Origin: Chytriomyces cf. hyalinus JEL632
Lineage: Eukaryota; Chytridiomycota; Chytridiomycetes; Chytridiales; Chytriomycetaceae
DNA length: 64,000 bases
Direction of reading: 5' to 3'
Assembly: GCA_025435555.1 (NCBI GenBank)
Contig: JAIWWG010000051.1
Location: 192,658-256,657 of the forward strand
Shown here: positions 24,779 through 35,362 of the stretch, one piece after another
Numbering within the stretch: position 1 is the stretch's first letter
How the letters are laid out: each line of letters begins with the position of its first letter
Notes under the pieces: model-generated
Seen by the model: the letters and a program-made list of their open reading frames with translations, nothing else
The model's database searches: none
Told to the model about the DNA's origin: nothing
Position numbers and translations under genes: made by a program

Positions 24779-25227
24779 TGCTGAAAGTGCCTGAAACGCG
24801 TGTTTAAATAAAATGTAGAAAGCGCCGAATCACTCACAGCTGAGGTCCTTGTACAACAGGTGCACTTATTTGTGACAAACGATGTGTAGACACATGCACA
24901 GACGGTGGGAGGGAGTTGTTGGTTGTCGGCTTCATGTTCGTACGTTCAGACGGCACCGGCAAAGCATGTTCAGCTGGTGTCTAAGATCAGAGTTTAACAC
25001 AAGCATAAACAGAAACGAATAAATTCTGGATAACAAACCAATATAACAAATCCAGGGCTGGCGGATTAAAAGATTTCCCACGTGAGCAATTTCAAGATTG
25101 GAAATCTCATTTCCAAAAGACATCTCCAACAACCCAGTCACAAAAACAACCAGCTGACCCCCATCCATCTGACCCCATTCTTCTACCCATCAAACAACCT
25201 ACCAAGCAAACAACAACAACAGCAACC
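24779..25227. promoter_or_regulatory. Upstream region of 7TM-1 member B
   Basis: About 450 bp with no supported gene. The last 100 bases before the ATG are rich in CAA/CCA triplets, resembling the leaders of other genes in this window. Confidence 0.35.
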
Positions 25228-26312
25228 ATGTCCATGTCTCTCGAAGCCCCCATTGTCACCGCCATCTTTCTCTGCGCCATGGCCTTTGAGAACGCATCCA
25301 AGGGTCTCATTCTGTCCATCCAAAAGTTTGGCCAGAGCAAGACCCCTGTCCCAGCCATCATGATTGTCGCCAACATCCTGTCGCTGGCATTCGGTCCCAT
25401 GTATATCTGGTCCATCCTTGCAAAGACGGACTGTCAGGACTCTTCGCTGGCTTTTAAAGTTGTGATGCACTTGTTCTTTACGTCGTTTTGTAAGTGTGTT
25501 GTGTCTACTGTTTCTTGAAGGGGCTGTTTTAAGACTCACACGGTTCAAATTCGCAGCCTTCTTTCTGCTGTACAAAACCTGGATTGTCTCCCAGAAACGC
25601 ACGTTGGTAGCAGTTGGTGCTGTGATTCTCATTCTGAACCGAGCGTCATGGACAGTGCTCGACTGGATGTGGTCCAAGAGTGAGGAAACTAAATTTGGAT
25701 GCCATTACATTCAGGACAAGACTGCGATTGTGGGAATCTCGACTGGAGGCATTGCTGTCGACATTTTCTGTACGGGAGCAACCATCATTAGCGCTTTCAG
25801 GGATGTGGATGATGATGCTTCGTCCAAGATGCAGCGTATTTATCGGGTACTGATTGCTGACAATGGTGAGATTTGCTTTTTGGTGACGGTGGTTGTGCTG
25901 GATACTGAACAGCACTCATGCTTGATCAGTGCTGCGCACACTCTCAGTCATGGCCGTCAACGCATTCACACTCAATTACGCAATGTACTCGAACCTGTCC
26001 ATCGTGCCTGGCAATCCGACCATTATGGTTGTTATTCCAGCCATCTCCAACTGTGAGTTATATTTTTTATTTTAACTTCCACTTTAACGTTATACTCACC
26101 AACGCTCACAACCACACGCAGTTGTGTACACGCAGGCAATCAACATTGAGTTCTTCTGGATCAATGTCCGAAACGACATCTTAAAGACGCCCGAGCACGA
26201 AAACGAGCACGAACGAGAAAACATTCGAATGACGAGCGTCCAGATTCGTTACAACGACGACAACGAGAACGAGAAGCGGCCCAACCCCGTCTTTCCACCA
26301 AGAAACCATTGA
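25228..26312 (+). CDS. Seven-transmembrane protein, family 7TM-1, member B
   Basis: Exons 25228-25489, 25557-25865, 25930-26052, 26122-26312; phases close, 294 aa. Same exon plan and membrane topology as member A, but with a longer cytoplasmic tail that is highly charged (EHENEHERENIRM ... YNDDNENEKRPNP). Hydrophobic segments: TAIFLCAMAFENA, IMIVANILSLAFGPMYI, VVMHLFFTSF, LVAVGAVILILNRASWTVLD, AIVGISTGGIAVDIFCTGATI, SVMAVNAFTLNYAMY, and IMVVIPAIS leading into INIEFFW. Start: the second in-frame Met (codon 3) is equally possible. Function unknown. Confidence 0.83.
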
Positions 26313-26449
26313 TTTTTGATTTAACAAAAATCTTTTTTTTCATTGTAGAATAACTTGCGCTTTCCCACCCTTTTTGTTTTTTTGTATTCTGTGTGTGTGT
26401 GGAGCTGGGGCGGAAAAACGCGAAAATAAAATTAAAATACATCTGGAGT

Positions 26450-27080
26450 ATGCAGGGTCTCCATGAAGCCCAGGTTCTCAGTGTTGTGCATGGTCCCACC
26501 GGGTCGGGCGGATCACCCTTTGACGACCTATCTGCTGTTCCCGGTGGAAGGACCATCGCATACATTCATCGCATCACCGGATCCTCTGGACTCTTTTGGT
26601 GCGTAAGCTAAACACGGTCAAGGCACTTGTGCACAATTGCATGTCTTTCAGCAAGCAACAAGCATATCAAATACAGGAACACCCACGCACTGAGTTTGCA
26701 GTTCTTTTATATCCTCGACGACGGGTCTGAATGGACGCCAGGTCCTCGCGGGATCCTGCAAACTCACGGCATGCTCAACCGTTCGATCTTGTCTTTCCAT
26801 CAAACTGACGACATTGAAAGTGCAACAGTCTGGAACGCGTACTTGCACGAAATTGGCCGTATCGTGTCGGGATCGAGTTTCATTGCACAAACAAAACAAG
26901 GCCGAGGTTTAAGAGCAAGACTGGTATCATGTTGGTTATCATGACGTCGATGCTCACTCCTCAGTGGGCTCTTTTCGCAAACATTGTTCTTCCCGGTCGC
27001 GTTGTTTGCAACAATGGAAGAGCGGGTATGGTCTTGGATGGTCTTCAGTTTTACCACTTGTCGGGAACTTGTGCATAAAC
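26450..27080 (+). CDS. Jacalin-like lectin-type protein (3' part uncertain, possibly decayed)
   Basis: Exons 26450-26598 and 26656-26906, then an unresolved last part up to about 27080. The opening VVHGPTGSGGSPFDDLSAVPGG matches the first strand and loop of jacalin-type beta-prism lectins, followed by LSLQFFYILDDGSEW, also typical. A further fragment, NNGRAGMVLDGLQFYHL at about 27015-27065, fits the last strand (GRSG-type loop plus LDxLxF) but is one frame off from the exon end at 26906. At the first intron the acceptor is CAGCAAG, where only the second AG keeps the frame. Either a frame error or gene decay explains this; carbohydrate binding is inferred from family. Confidence 0.5.
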
Positions 27081-27184
27081 TGTGTGAGCTTGAAACAACA
27101 AAGAAACGCTGACGCAAAGCCTTATTCACCCGCACTCCTCCTCACGCATCTATCCTCTGATTCCTGCCATCGATTCACCTCAAA

Positions 27185-28526
27185 ATGTCTCTAAAGGCTG
27201 CAGTTTCTCTCGGAAAACGGCGCAGGAAATATGCCCAACTTGGAACAGATCTTGATCTCGCATGTATTCTTGACTACCTTTTTGTTTTTCAGAGCGGTGC
27301 CTTATCCATCCATCTAATTTTATCAACAGACTTGACTCCAACACTGATTGCGATGGGATTCCCGTGCCCAAGTCTGCCAAAAACTTTGTATCGAAACAGC
27401 ATAAACCAGGTTCGTAATCCATGTGCGCACTCTGGCTCTCTCTCGATATCTTTTGTCCCATCGATTAAGTACTCTGACTGTAACCAGGCTCTCAAGTTTC
27501 CAGATTCGAAACACGGCCCAGACCATTACTTTGTCTTTAACCTATGTTCTGAGCCAGGATGGTCGTACCCTTCAAACTCTTTTCATGGAAACTGTACGCG
27601 CGCAAATTCAAATCATGTATACTCTGTCCAACCACTAAAAAACCCTGCACACTCAAATCACTACAAAAGATGTCCAATACCCTTTCGACGACCACCAACC
27701 CCCACCCTTCCACCTCCTCCTCCAAATACTCCACCACATTCACACATGGCTCCAACGCGATCCACGTAACATTGCCGCAGTACATTGTAAAGCGGAAAAA
27801 GGCCGAACAGGTGTCATACGTTGCGCGTACTTGCTCTTGACGCGCGTTTTTCAAGATGCAGATGCAGTGCTTGCCGGGTACACGAGGTTACGCATGTTGG
27901 AGGGATGGGGGGATGGATTGACTGTTGCGGGGGCAGGTGAGATGGGTAAGGTATTTTGATGGGGGTTTTTTTTTTGAAAAGGGTGGTGTTGGGGAGATGC
28001 TTTCGAGGGAGATTCGTCGGGGTGACGTGGAAGTGTTGCAGAGCTGTTGGAAGATTAGGTGGAGGGCGGGACCTGAAAATGGGGATGCAGGTTTCGGAAT
28101 GTATCGGCCGATACAGCGTACAGTTTCGAAAATTGGGTTGCGAGGAGGTTCCAGGCCGCAAGGTGAGATATTCAAATGAACGCCTTGGTCGCGATTTATC
28201 TAATTCAGCCTGACTTGGACATTATTTTCGAAATTGCGTCCAATGACCAGATTGTGTGGTCATCAGTTGGTACTGATCCTCAAATCGGTGAAACACAAAT
28301 CTGCTTCACGCCCAAAGACTCTTTAAGATTGGAGGGAGATGTTTGCATCCATGTGTACCTGTCCACGAAAAGAAGGCGAATTTGTCGAGCGTGGTTCAAT
28401 ACGTTTTTCATTGGAACTGCCATCCATCCTGGGAACCAGATATTGCTTCAGAAATTGGATGTGGATGGATGGAGACGGTACAGACGGGTTGATCCGAGTG
28501 TGTTTGAAATCGCCATTGACTTTTAA
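27185..28526 (+). CDS. PTEN: PTEN-type phosphoinositide phosphatase (frame-disrupted)
   Basis: PTEN removes the 3-phosphate from PtdIns(3,4,5)P3. Exons 27185-27263, 27330-27409, 27488-27593, 27670-about 28162, 28209-28526. Order: basic N terminus GKRRRKYAQLGTDLDLAY, IAMGFP, PDSKHGPDHYFVFNLCSE, VQYPFDDHQPP, P-loop HCKAEKGRTG (Cys128, Arg134), then a C2 domain ending ICFTPKDSLRLEGDVCIHVY, WFNTFFI and DPSVFEIAIDF. Two oddities. The P-loop has Glu131 where PTEN has Gly. Exon 4 is out of frame: removing one G from the run at 27928-27933 restores GQVRWVRYFD after the catalytic domain, and at least one more shift is needed before exon 5. No C-terminal tail or PDZ motif is visible. Confidence 0.8.
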
Positions 28527-28634
28527 TCGCTTTTGTGAGCAAATATATCAGCAATAAGACTTATAATATGTTTTCGAAAAAGTTTCGAATAGAATTCAGT
28601 TGGGCAAGGGCAAAAAAGACTCAACGAAAAAGGA

Positions 28635-28707
28635 TGTTCTCGCCCGGGATCGAACCGGGGACCACAAGTGTGTTGGACTTGTGTGATAACCACTACACCA
28701 CGAGAAC
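28635..28707 (-). tRNA. tRNA-Val (anticodon AAC) with C33
   Basis: 73 nt, no intron, CCA not encoded. Acceptor stem 7 bp (GTTCTCG/CGAGAAC), discriminator A, D-loop with GG, anticodon stem CAAGT/ACTTG closing the loop CCAACAC, T-stem CCCGG/CCGGG with TTCGATC loop. The body closely resembles eukaryotic tRNA-Val. The base before the anticodon is C instead of the near-universal U33. Confidence 0.93.
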
Positions 28708-28912
28708 TTGGAATCATCACATAGTTTGGTACACTATTAAATTAAAATCAATAGACCTGTCACAACTTCAAGAACCTAAATTTCAAGTTTGGAACAGTAA
28801 AAGTCGATGAGTTTTGTGTGTTTATTGATCAAGGAATAGAGTTGCGCACATGTGTAGCGGCAGAAGACACATAATTTCCGCAAACGTGTCGACGCAATCC
28901 GCAGGAGTCCAG

Positions 28913-29716
28913 CTATTTTCTCTTGATTGATTTTCTGGCATGGAAACCTTCCGTCTTGATCCGATACTGTAAAAGAATCAAGAGAACAAGTTGAGAAAAA
29001 AAAACGCGATGTGATTTTGAATGTCAGGAATTATACATTTCGCTGCTTCTTCAACCATGCACGGTACCCTTGTACGGATTTGATGCTTTCTCCGTAGTAG
29101 TCTGGCATAGGGTTCTATTTTCATATCAACGGAGTTGGGAGGTTAAACATTACCGATGAGTCGAAAGAAAAAAATGGCAGATACAAACATCGACAGACAA
29201 GCGAAGCTGGCCTTGAGGTCTGTACTGCTGAATACGTTTAAAGAATTCAACGTCTTTCGCGTCGATCGCATCGAGAATTCGCCTGTTACAGGACATGAAA
29301 TGTTGTTTTTAGTTCAAAGTCTCGAAACTCGATTGAAATCAGTCACACCTGTTTGTGACTGTTCTCCATACAGCTGTTCCAGCAAACACACCCGCGACAC
29401 CGCCCAACACACCCACACCGAGAGCTCCCAGCGAATAAGCCATACTAGCATCCATCACGCCAAACACCAATTCGGTTGGGTCAAACTCGGCAACCGCCAT
29501 GAAATAGTAAGATCCGCCGAAAAAGAAGAGGGAAAATCCGGCGATGGATGAAATGCGTTCGAATGTTTTGAGTTTGCTTTTTTGGTCAAAGTATTGGGTC
29601 CATGAGAGAGAGACTGGCGATGATGCTGATGATGCGAGGCTGCGGGCATGGAATGGAGTAATGGCAGGGTTGAGGCGCATCCTGGCCGACTGCGTAAAGA
29701 GGCGAACGAGACTCAT
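28913..29716 (-). CDS. PAM17: Mitochondrial import motor subunit PAM17
   Basis: Inner-membrane subunit of the presequence translocase-associated motor (TIM23/PAM). Exons 29716-29349, 29282-29189, 29114-29037, 28966-28913; phases close, 197 aa, the usual length. An N-terminal presequence rich in Arg/Ser precedes SLSWTQYFDQKSKLK. Two membrane spans follow: IAGFSLFFFGGSYYFMAV and AMAYSLGALGVGVLGGVAGVF. The C-terminal matrix part has KDVEFFKRIQQYR and the signature NPMPDYYGESIKSVQGYRAW. The end of exon 2 (GAT before GTTTGT) is my choice among weak donors. Divergent from the uL6m gene with 87 bp between starts; both products are mitochondrial. Confidence 0.88.
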
Positions 29717-29803
29717 GACTGTGACAGTGTTTAGGCGATTTAAATTGGAGAAATATATTTTCAGTTTTTCTGGTCTATTTGAAGCAGCTTTACTTGTCGA
29801 TAA

Positions 29804-30457
29804 ATGCACGTCTCCCTTGTTGCTCTCAGCAAAGTGGGCAAACAGCTGCTCCGACTGCCAGTTGGCGTGACAATCACACGGCAGCCACTGACGAAAACTC
29901 TGCTGACGAATGTTCCGCTCGGTGTCAAGAGCGCCGTTGTTGTCAGCGGCGCTCTCGGGACTCTCGCAATGCCTGTTGCACCGTGCGTCTCTCTCGAACT
30001 TCCGCTATTGGAGAAGAAGGATTCCTCGGATGAGAAGAAGGGGGTTGAGAAGGTGGCAAAACGGTTCGTTCGTGTCTCTGTCAAAGATCCCAAGGACAAG
30101 AGACACAAGTCAATGTGGGGAACTACTAGGAGGCTCATCGAAAACATGGTTACGGGAGTTTCTGAAGGCTTCGTCATTCCTATTAAGCTGGTCGGTGTCG
30201 GATACAGGGCCGCGCTTGAGGATCAGAAAGTCTTTCTCAAACTGGGACACTCGCATCCAATCACTGTCAACGTGCCGCAAGGTGTTGATGTTAACGTCCC
30301 CGCTCCGCAGCGTTTGATTTTGCGGGGCATTGATCTCCAAGTCGTTTCGCAATTTGCCGCAAATATTAGAAAGCACAGGCCGCCTGAACCTTACAACCAA
30401 AAGGGCGTATTCGTCGGTGACGAAACCATCAAGAAGAAGGAGGGAAAGAAGCGTTAA
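29804..30457 (+). CDS. MRPL6: Mitochondrial ribosomal protein uL6 (bacterial L6 type)
   Basis: Large-subunit protein near the GTPase centre of the mitoribosome. Single exon, 217 aa. N-terminal half: VGKQLLRLPVGVTI ... GVKSAVVVSGALGTL; C-terminal half: MVTGVSEGFVIPIKLVGVGYRA, the conserved L6 core, then HPITVNVPQGVDV and RKHRPPEPYNQKGVF, the bacterial-type L6 signature. Start at 29804 keeps a short hydrophobic leader. One of few intronless genes here, paired head-to-head with PAM17. Confidence 0.93.
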   Translation: MHVSLVALSKVGKQLLRLPVGVTITRQPLTKTLLTNVPLGVKSAVVVSGALGTLAMPVAPCVSLELPLLEKKDSSDEKKGVEKVAKRFVRVSVKDPKDKRHKSMWGTTRRLIENMVTGVSEGFVIPIKLVGVGYRAALEDQKVFLKLGHSHPITVNVPQGVDVNVPAPQRLILRGIDLQVVSQFAANIRKHRPPEPYNQKGVFVGDETIKKKEGKKR

Positions 30458-30601
30458 TAATACCACTCGAAATACATACGAAAATAAAAAACGTGCATGT
30501 GAGCTGCGACAGATGGATTCGGGGCATATATTAAACACGCATTTGTATGGCGACAAAATTAAAATGATAGCGTTCCAGTTCACTTGAACAAGTCGCGTTT
30601 T

Positions 30602-32819
30602 CTAGTTGTTAGGCTTCCCTCCGAACTTTTTAAACTTGTGGAACATGGCCGCCTTGTTTCCGCCGGTTTGCTCGGCTGCTTTCGCACCGGCTGCATCCAC
30701 TGCAAACGAAGTCACAACAGCGCCAGAAGAAGCTACGGATACAGGGGGTTGCCCCAATCCAGACATGGCACCAGCACTTGCAAACTTGGCCAGCTCCAAC
30801 TCATGAATCTCGAGCAACACGTCATCGTCATCCTCTTCTTGTTGACAACCTTCAAGTTTCCTTTTTTGCTCTGCCGCACGCATTCCCCTGATTTCTCTCA
30901 AAACTTCTTCAGCGTCCAGAAACTGCACATCCAAATCATCCATGCGCAGCGCACGCTTTCCATCGCGTTCGTACCACTTGACCCAGCGCGGAGGAATTGG
31001 GTCGTCTGGAATGGCATCATTTCCTGCAGCTGCAGCATCGCGCCTTCGACACTCCATCAGTGCCTTCAACACTGCCTCACCAACTGGACTTGCACTCAGC
31101 GCTTCCTTTTGCGCTAGCGTTGCCACGCGTCGGCTCAGACTTGGGAACATGTCCAGCACTTCCCGCCCACTCTTTTTCTTCAAGTAGAACGCAACTTGCA
31201 AGTCCACAAAGAAGAATTGCTTTGAGCCGGCTTGTGATGTTGCCTCTATGTTTGCAGTGCCAGTTGTAGTGCTTGCGGCAGATGGCGCCATTTTAAATGC
31301 TTTTTTCGGCAGAGTTAATGCTGCCGTTGATGGTTGAGGTGGGGCAAGTGGAATTTTGTACAATGGAAGGCAATGGTATCGTCTGTGGGATGCTTTTTGT
31401 TGCGTTTTCTTCGAAGTCGGGGGCTGAGATACAGGGATTGGAATTTGCTGCTGTGGTATTGGTGCTTTCGTTTCAGGTGTCGATGCGACTGATATTGAAA
31501 GCGCAGATTTTGATTCGATCGTGGGAGCAATGATGATGTCTTCTGATTTAAAAAGATCAGTTGACGAGACGTTCGAAGAAAGGGTGCCAGTCGCTGCGTT
31601 ATCTTCGTCATCTGCTTTCACAGAAGCGACGGGATTGCTTGATTGCGCTTCATTTCCGGCTCGTTGGTATCCAGATATTCCAAACAGATTCTTCTTTTTG
31701 GGCTTCTTTTTAGGCGGAGAAACGGGGGCTGTCGCCAATGAATTTGCTGCAGGTGCGTGCGATGGTAGAGGAGGTATCGGGGTATTTTGCTTTCGTTGAA
31801 GACCATCCGCTAGCGGTAAATGCTGCCGTGCCTGATGCGAAGAGCGAAGTTAATTTTAAGGCGAGAGATCATTCCGAAAGCAAACGTATCCAGACCTCGG
31901 AATGTTTTGATGTCGGTCCTAATGCAGACAATGAAGTCGATTTTAAAAGTCCCTTTTCTTTTCCTTTGGGAGCACTTGCAGGCACAGACTTTCCAGCTTC
32001 TTTTTTGACTGAGTCTTCGTCAACTGGCATTTTGTCCCTCATGGGGGATCTGTTTGCGGACACAGCATCTTCTTTCCCAGTGCCAACGCTCGTCGAGGAA
32101 GGAAACTTTTTGAATTTCAATCCAGCGGTGACTGCATCCTGGGTGTTCGCAGCAGCCTTTTTTTTCAGAGCTCGCACGGTATCCTCATCAGAAGAGTGAC
32201 CTGCAACTTCTCGCGCCCGCGACCTCTTCAATCCTTTTCCTGCAACCTCTTCGCCAGCGCTTTCGTCCATATCGTCGTCTTCGTCGCTTTTGCTAATGCT
32301 GCTACTGCTACTACTGGTACTTCGTTTCTTCACACGCTTATACCGACTTTCTTTCTCGACTGCAGATTCGGAATCATCACCCGAGTCTCTATCAGATTTT
32401 CGTCCGCGCTTGCTTGCACGGCCGCCACCATCTTCATCTTCCTCATTGTCACTTTCCGATGATTCGTCCTTGTGCTTCTTGTATTTTCTCTGAGCAACAG
32501 ACTCGTCTGATGAATGTTTTTTCGGCTTCGGACCCGTTTTTGCTTTCAACGGCGCAGGCGCCATTGCCTGGAAATGAGCATGCGCAGACACTGAATACGG
32601 CCCACCGCCAATGACCCCAGCCCCGGGTTCAACACCACTTCCATTGCCCCCGCCGAGCGTTTTTAGCAACGCGTTGAATTTTCGCTCTTCGCGTGAACTC
32701 ACAAAGGGACCTTCACGATCGCGAGGGTCCAAACCACCCCAGCTGAAGCTATTGGGTCCACCCAGACCAACTGCAGCTGCAGTTGTGGCGGATATGGATG
32801 GACCTTTTGAGCCTGGCAT
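30602..32819 (-). CDS. Unrecognised Lys/Ser-rich nuclear-type protein
   Basis: Not recognised. Exons 32819-31896 and 31831-30602 (intron 64 nt), phases close, 717 aa. N terminus: VGLGGPNSFSWGGLDPRDRE then EERKFNALLKTLGGG, which could be a ligand-binding motif. Residues about 90-230 are very basic and acidic in turn (KKHKDESSESDNEEDEDG, SSSSSSISKSDEDDDMDE), typical of nucleolar or chromatin proteins. The second half holds a globular stretch: FFFVDLQVAFYLKKKSGREVLDMFPSLS ... WVKWYERDGKRALRMDDLDVQFLD, and ends KFKKFGGKPNN. Starts 51 bp from the end of the HOS4-like gene on the same strand. Confidence 0.7.
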
Positions 32820-32870
32820 TTAAATATTGCGTGAGCTGAGTTGTGGGGGAAATAAAATGCGCGAAAACGA

Positions 32871-35108
32871 TTATGTACCGTTCATGTTGGTGGAGTGCGA
32901 TGTATCTGAACTGACTGAAGCCTTTCGTGTTATTTCAAATCTGAAAGGGTTCGGGGAATTACGAAATGCGCGAAGACAAGAAAAATAAAGGATATTACCT
33001 CGGATCTTTGCTTCCCATCGCCGCCTCATTTTTTGCGAGCATAGCTGAAGCTTGATCTCGAATATGTGCCATCATTCCTCCAGTACCAATCTTTGATTTG
33101 ACAAAATCTGGTTTTCGAACAGGAGTCCAGCTGCTTGCAGGTCGATTCAGCAGCTGCATCACTTCTGCCGCAGCTTTTGCATTTTCGCTGGCCGTGAATT
33201 CAGGAACATAGTCTCGTGCAAGTTTTCCAGATGAGTCCGACATTTCAGGGTCCGCGCCAAATTCCAAAAGCAACCGCACAGTCTCAACAAAGCATCCTGA
33301 CGCAGCATCCATCAAAGGCGTCACTCCATGCGGAACCACATCCCCACCTTTTCCCAGCAGTAACGGATTCGAAGATGATGAAACAGAGGCACGTGATCTG
33401 GGATTCAAATCTGCGCCGTATCGACACAGTTCTTCCACAATTGAGGAGTATCCTTTTGATGCAGCCTCATGCAACGGTGTCCATCCCGCATTGCAGGCGA
33501 AATCAACTTCAGCACCGTATTTGAGCACGCGTTTAACATGTTTCAATTCGCCCTTCATTGCATATTGATGCAACAGTGTAATTCCGTGTTCATCGACTTC
33601 CAGAACTTTGGCGGTCATGCGTTTCCACAGATTCAAAATTTGAAGCATAGTTTCATCTTCGACATCATCCATGGGTGTCTGTCCTTCCTTATTCACAGCC
33701 GTCAGACTGGCGCCATGGCTTAAAAGCAATTCCACGACTTCATAGTGATTCGCTCCAACTGCATCGTGAAGCGGAGTTTGATTATCGAATCCGAGCGCAT
33801 TCACATCGGCTCCATAGGAAATTAAAAGTGTCGCTGTTTGTAGTTGGCCTTCAATACATGCTTCGTGAATTGGGGACCATCCCGCGTTGTCTTTCGCATT
33901 TACATCAGCACCAGCACGAATAAGAGCTGTGACAGCGTTTACATCCCCAGTACCGCTTACTCGGAAAAGTGGAGTTCGTCCAGATCGGTCCGTGTTGTTT
34001 ATTGCCGAGTCTGGTGATGTTAAAATAAGTTTAGATTTTGCAATAACTTATTATGATGGCATACATGGTATAGCCTTATTCGCAATCATGATGACATCTG
34101 TCCGATTCTATTTTGGAATAATTATTTAGTGACGGCACACAAGCAAGTTCAGCGACAAACTGACCTGCGCATTTCGAGCTGTTCGAGCCGCTGATTTTCG
34201 TGCCCTTTCGTCCATTTTCCTTGCATGCTCTCGCTCACTTTCTTCATCTGGGACTTTGCCGACAGATTCCAATTCCGTAACATTTGCGTTTTTGGGTATC
34301 GCCGCATCCTCGCGTTTTGAATCCGATAAAGAAATTTCTGCGCCAGAGTTTGCAGGTGCTGTTTTTTTCTGCGCAGAAACAGGCTGCGAAAGATGCTGTT
34401 TGAGTTGCAGCCTCCGAAATGCGTCCTCTTGCTTGCGAATAAATTCAGCGCGAGCAGCAGCCACTTCCTCAGCCGTCTTGTTCTTGAGCGGAGTTTCTGC
34501 CGGGCTCTCGTTTTACCCTGCGTCGGGCTGTCCGTAATCCCCAAGGATGCCGATAAAGCGACCGGCGATGGGGACACAAACACAGACACCGATGGAGACG
34601 CATTCAAACTGAGATGAACTTGTTGATCGCTGGTTCGTAATTTTCTTGGTCGACCCACCTTGCGTTTCACAGAGTCAGTGCTCGCGGCTGAGGAAGTTCG
34701 CTGTTTTTTTTGGGTATTTGCGTCGTTGTAGTCCGTGTCGTCGACATCCGAGTTGGGTAAAGGTACTGAACGGAAGATGGATTCAATGTCGAATTCGTCC
34801 GTGATTGTGCGGAACCGAGGCTCTTTGGGCTTCTTCTTTTTGCCGAGTGAGGACGCTGAGTGCGATGAGAGAGTTGACTGTGTTGAGTGCGGAGAGTTGA
34901 GGGGTATGGATTCGATGGATTGTGGGACAGGCTGAGAGATAGGAGGTGGGATGGTGGGCTGAGGGTGGCTGGGGGTGGCTGTGGGACGGGTGTTGACCGG
35001 CGCCGACTGTTCCTCTGGATCCGGCCTCCGTTCTTGCGAGATCCTCTGTAATGTTATCTCTTCGTTCTCCGGGACGGGAGGGTCTATCCTGGCGACCCCG
35101 TTGTGCAT
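32871..35108 (-). CDS. Ankyrin-repeat protein, HOS4-like (SET3 histone deacetylase complex candidate)
   Basis: Exons 35108-34165, micro-exon 34107-34065, 34010-32999, 32940-32871. The N-terminal part is disordered, Ser/Pro-rich, with an AT-hook-like KVGRPRKL and a basic coiled region AEEVAAARAEFIRKQEDAFRR. The large exon encodes ankyrin repeats (GRTPLFR, NAGWSPIHEAC, DNQTPLHDAVGANHYEVVELLL, GWTPLHEAASKGYSSIVEEL, GVTPLMDAASG) with an acidic insert DDVEDETM resembling Hos4. The micro-exon of 43 nt restores the phase between exon 1 and the repeats. In exon 1 the frame slips by one near 34500, where one extra G in a GG run would fix it. The HOS4 assignment is inference; other ankyrin families remain possible. 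The true start may lie upstream of a GTGAGT donor-like site near 35116. Confidence 0.65.
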
Positions 35109-35362
35109 CGGTGACTCACGAGCGTTGAGGATTTTATTCTATTTGTTGGCGCTGTTTTACGAAAGAAACTCCTTCAAACTGGTGGCACAGCAGTCGTCGC
35201 TTCCTCCTTCTCCAAGAGTTTCTAAATTCAAAATCTCGACGCATGTTGTTGAAAAACTTTGATGCATTTTCTGTGTCTGTCGGAGCCGTAATTTTTTGAA
35301 AAAAGCATCAAAACAACTGCGCGCAACAAGCCAACTGTCAAACACAAACAACCACCGCACAC
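35109..35362. promoter_or_regulatory. Divergent promoter region between HOS4-like and b561 genes
   Basis: 254 bp between divergent starts. Contains A-rich stretches (GAAAAAAGCATC at about 35297) and a CAAACAACCACC leader before the b561 ATG. No specific site assigned. Confidence 0.3.

Noticed and set aside
29156-29551. 131-codon plus-strand ORF
   Set aside because: Antisense to PAM17 exons 1-2, whose splicing gives a full family match.
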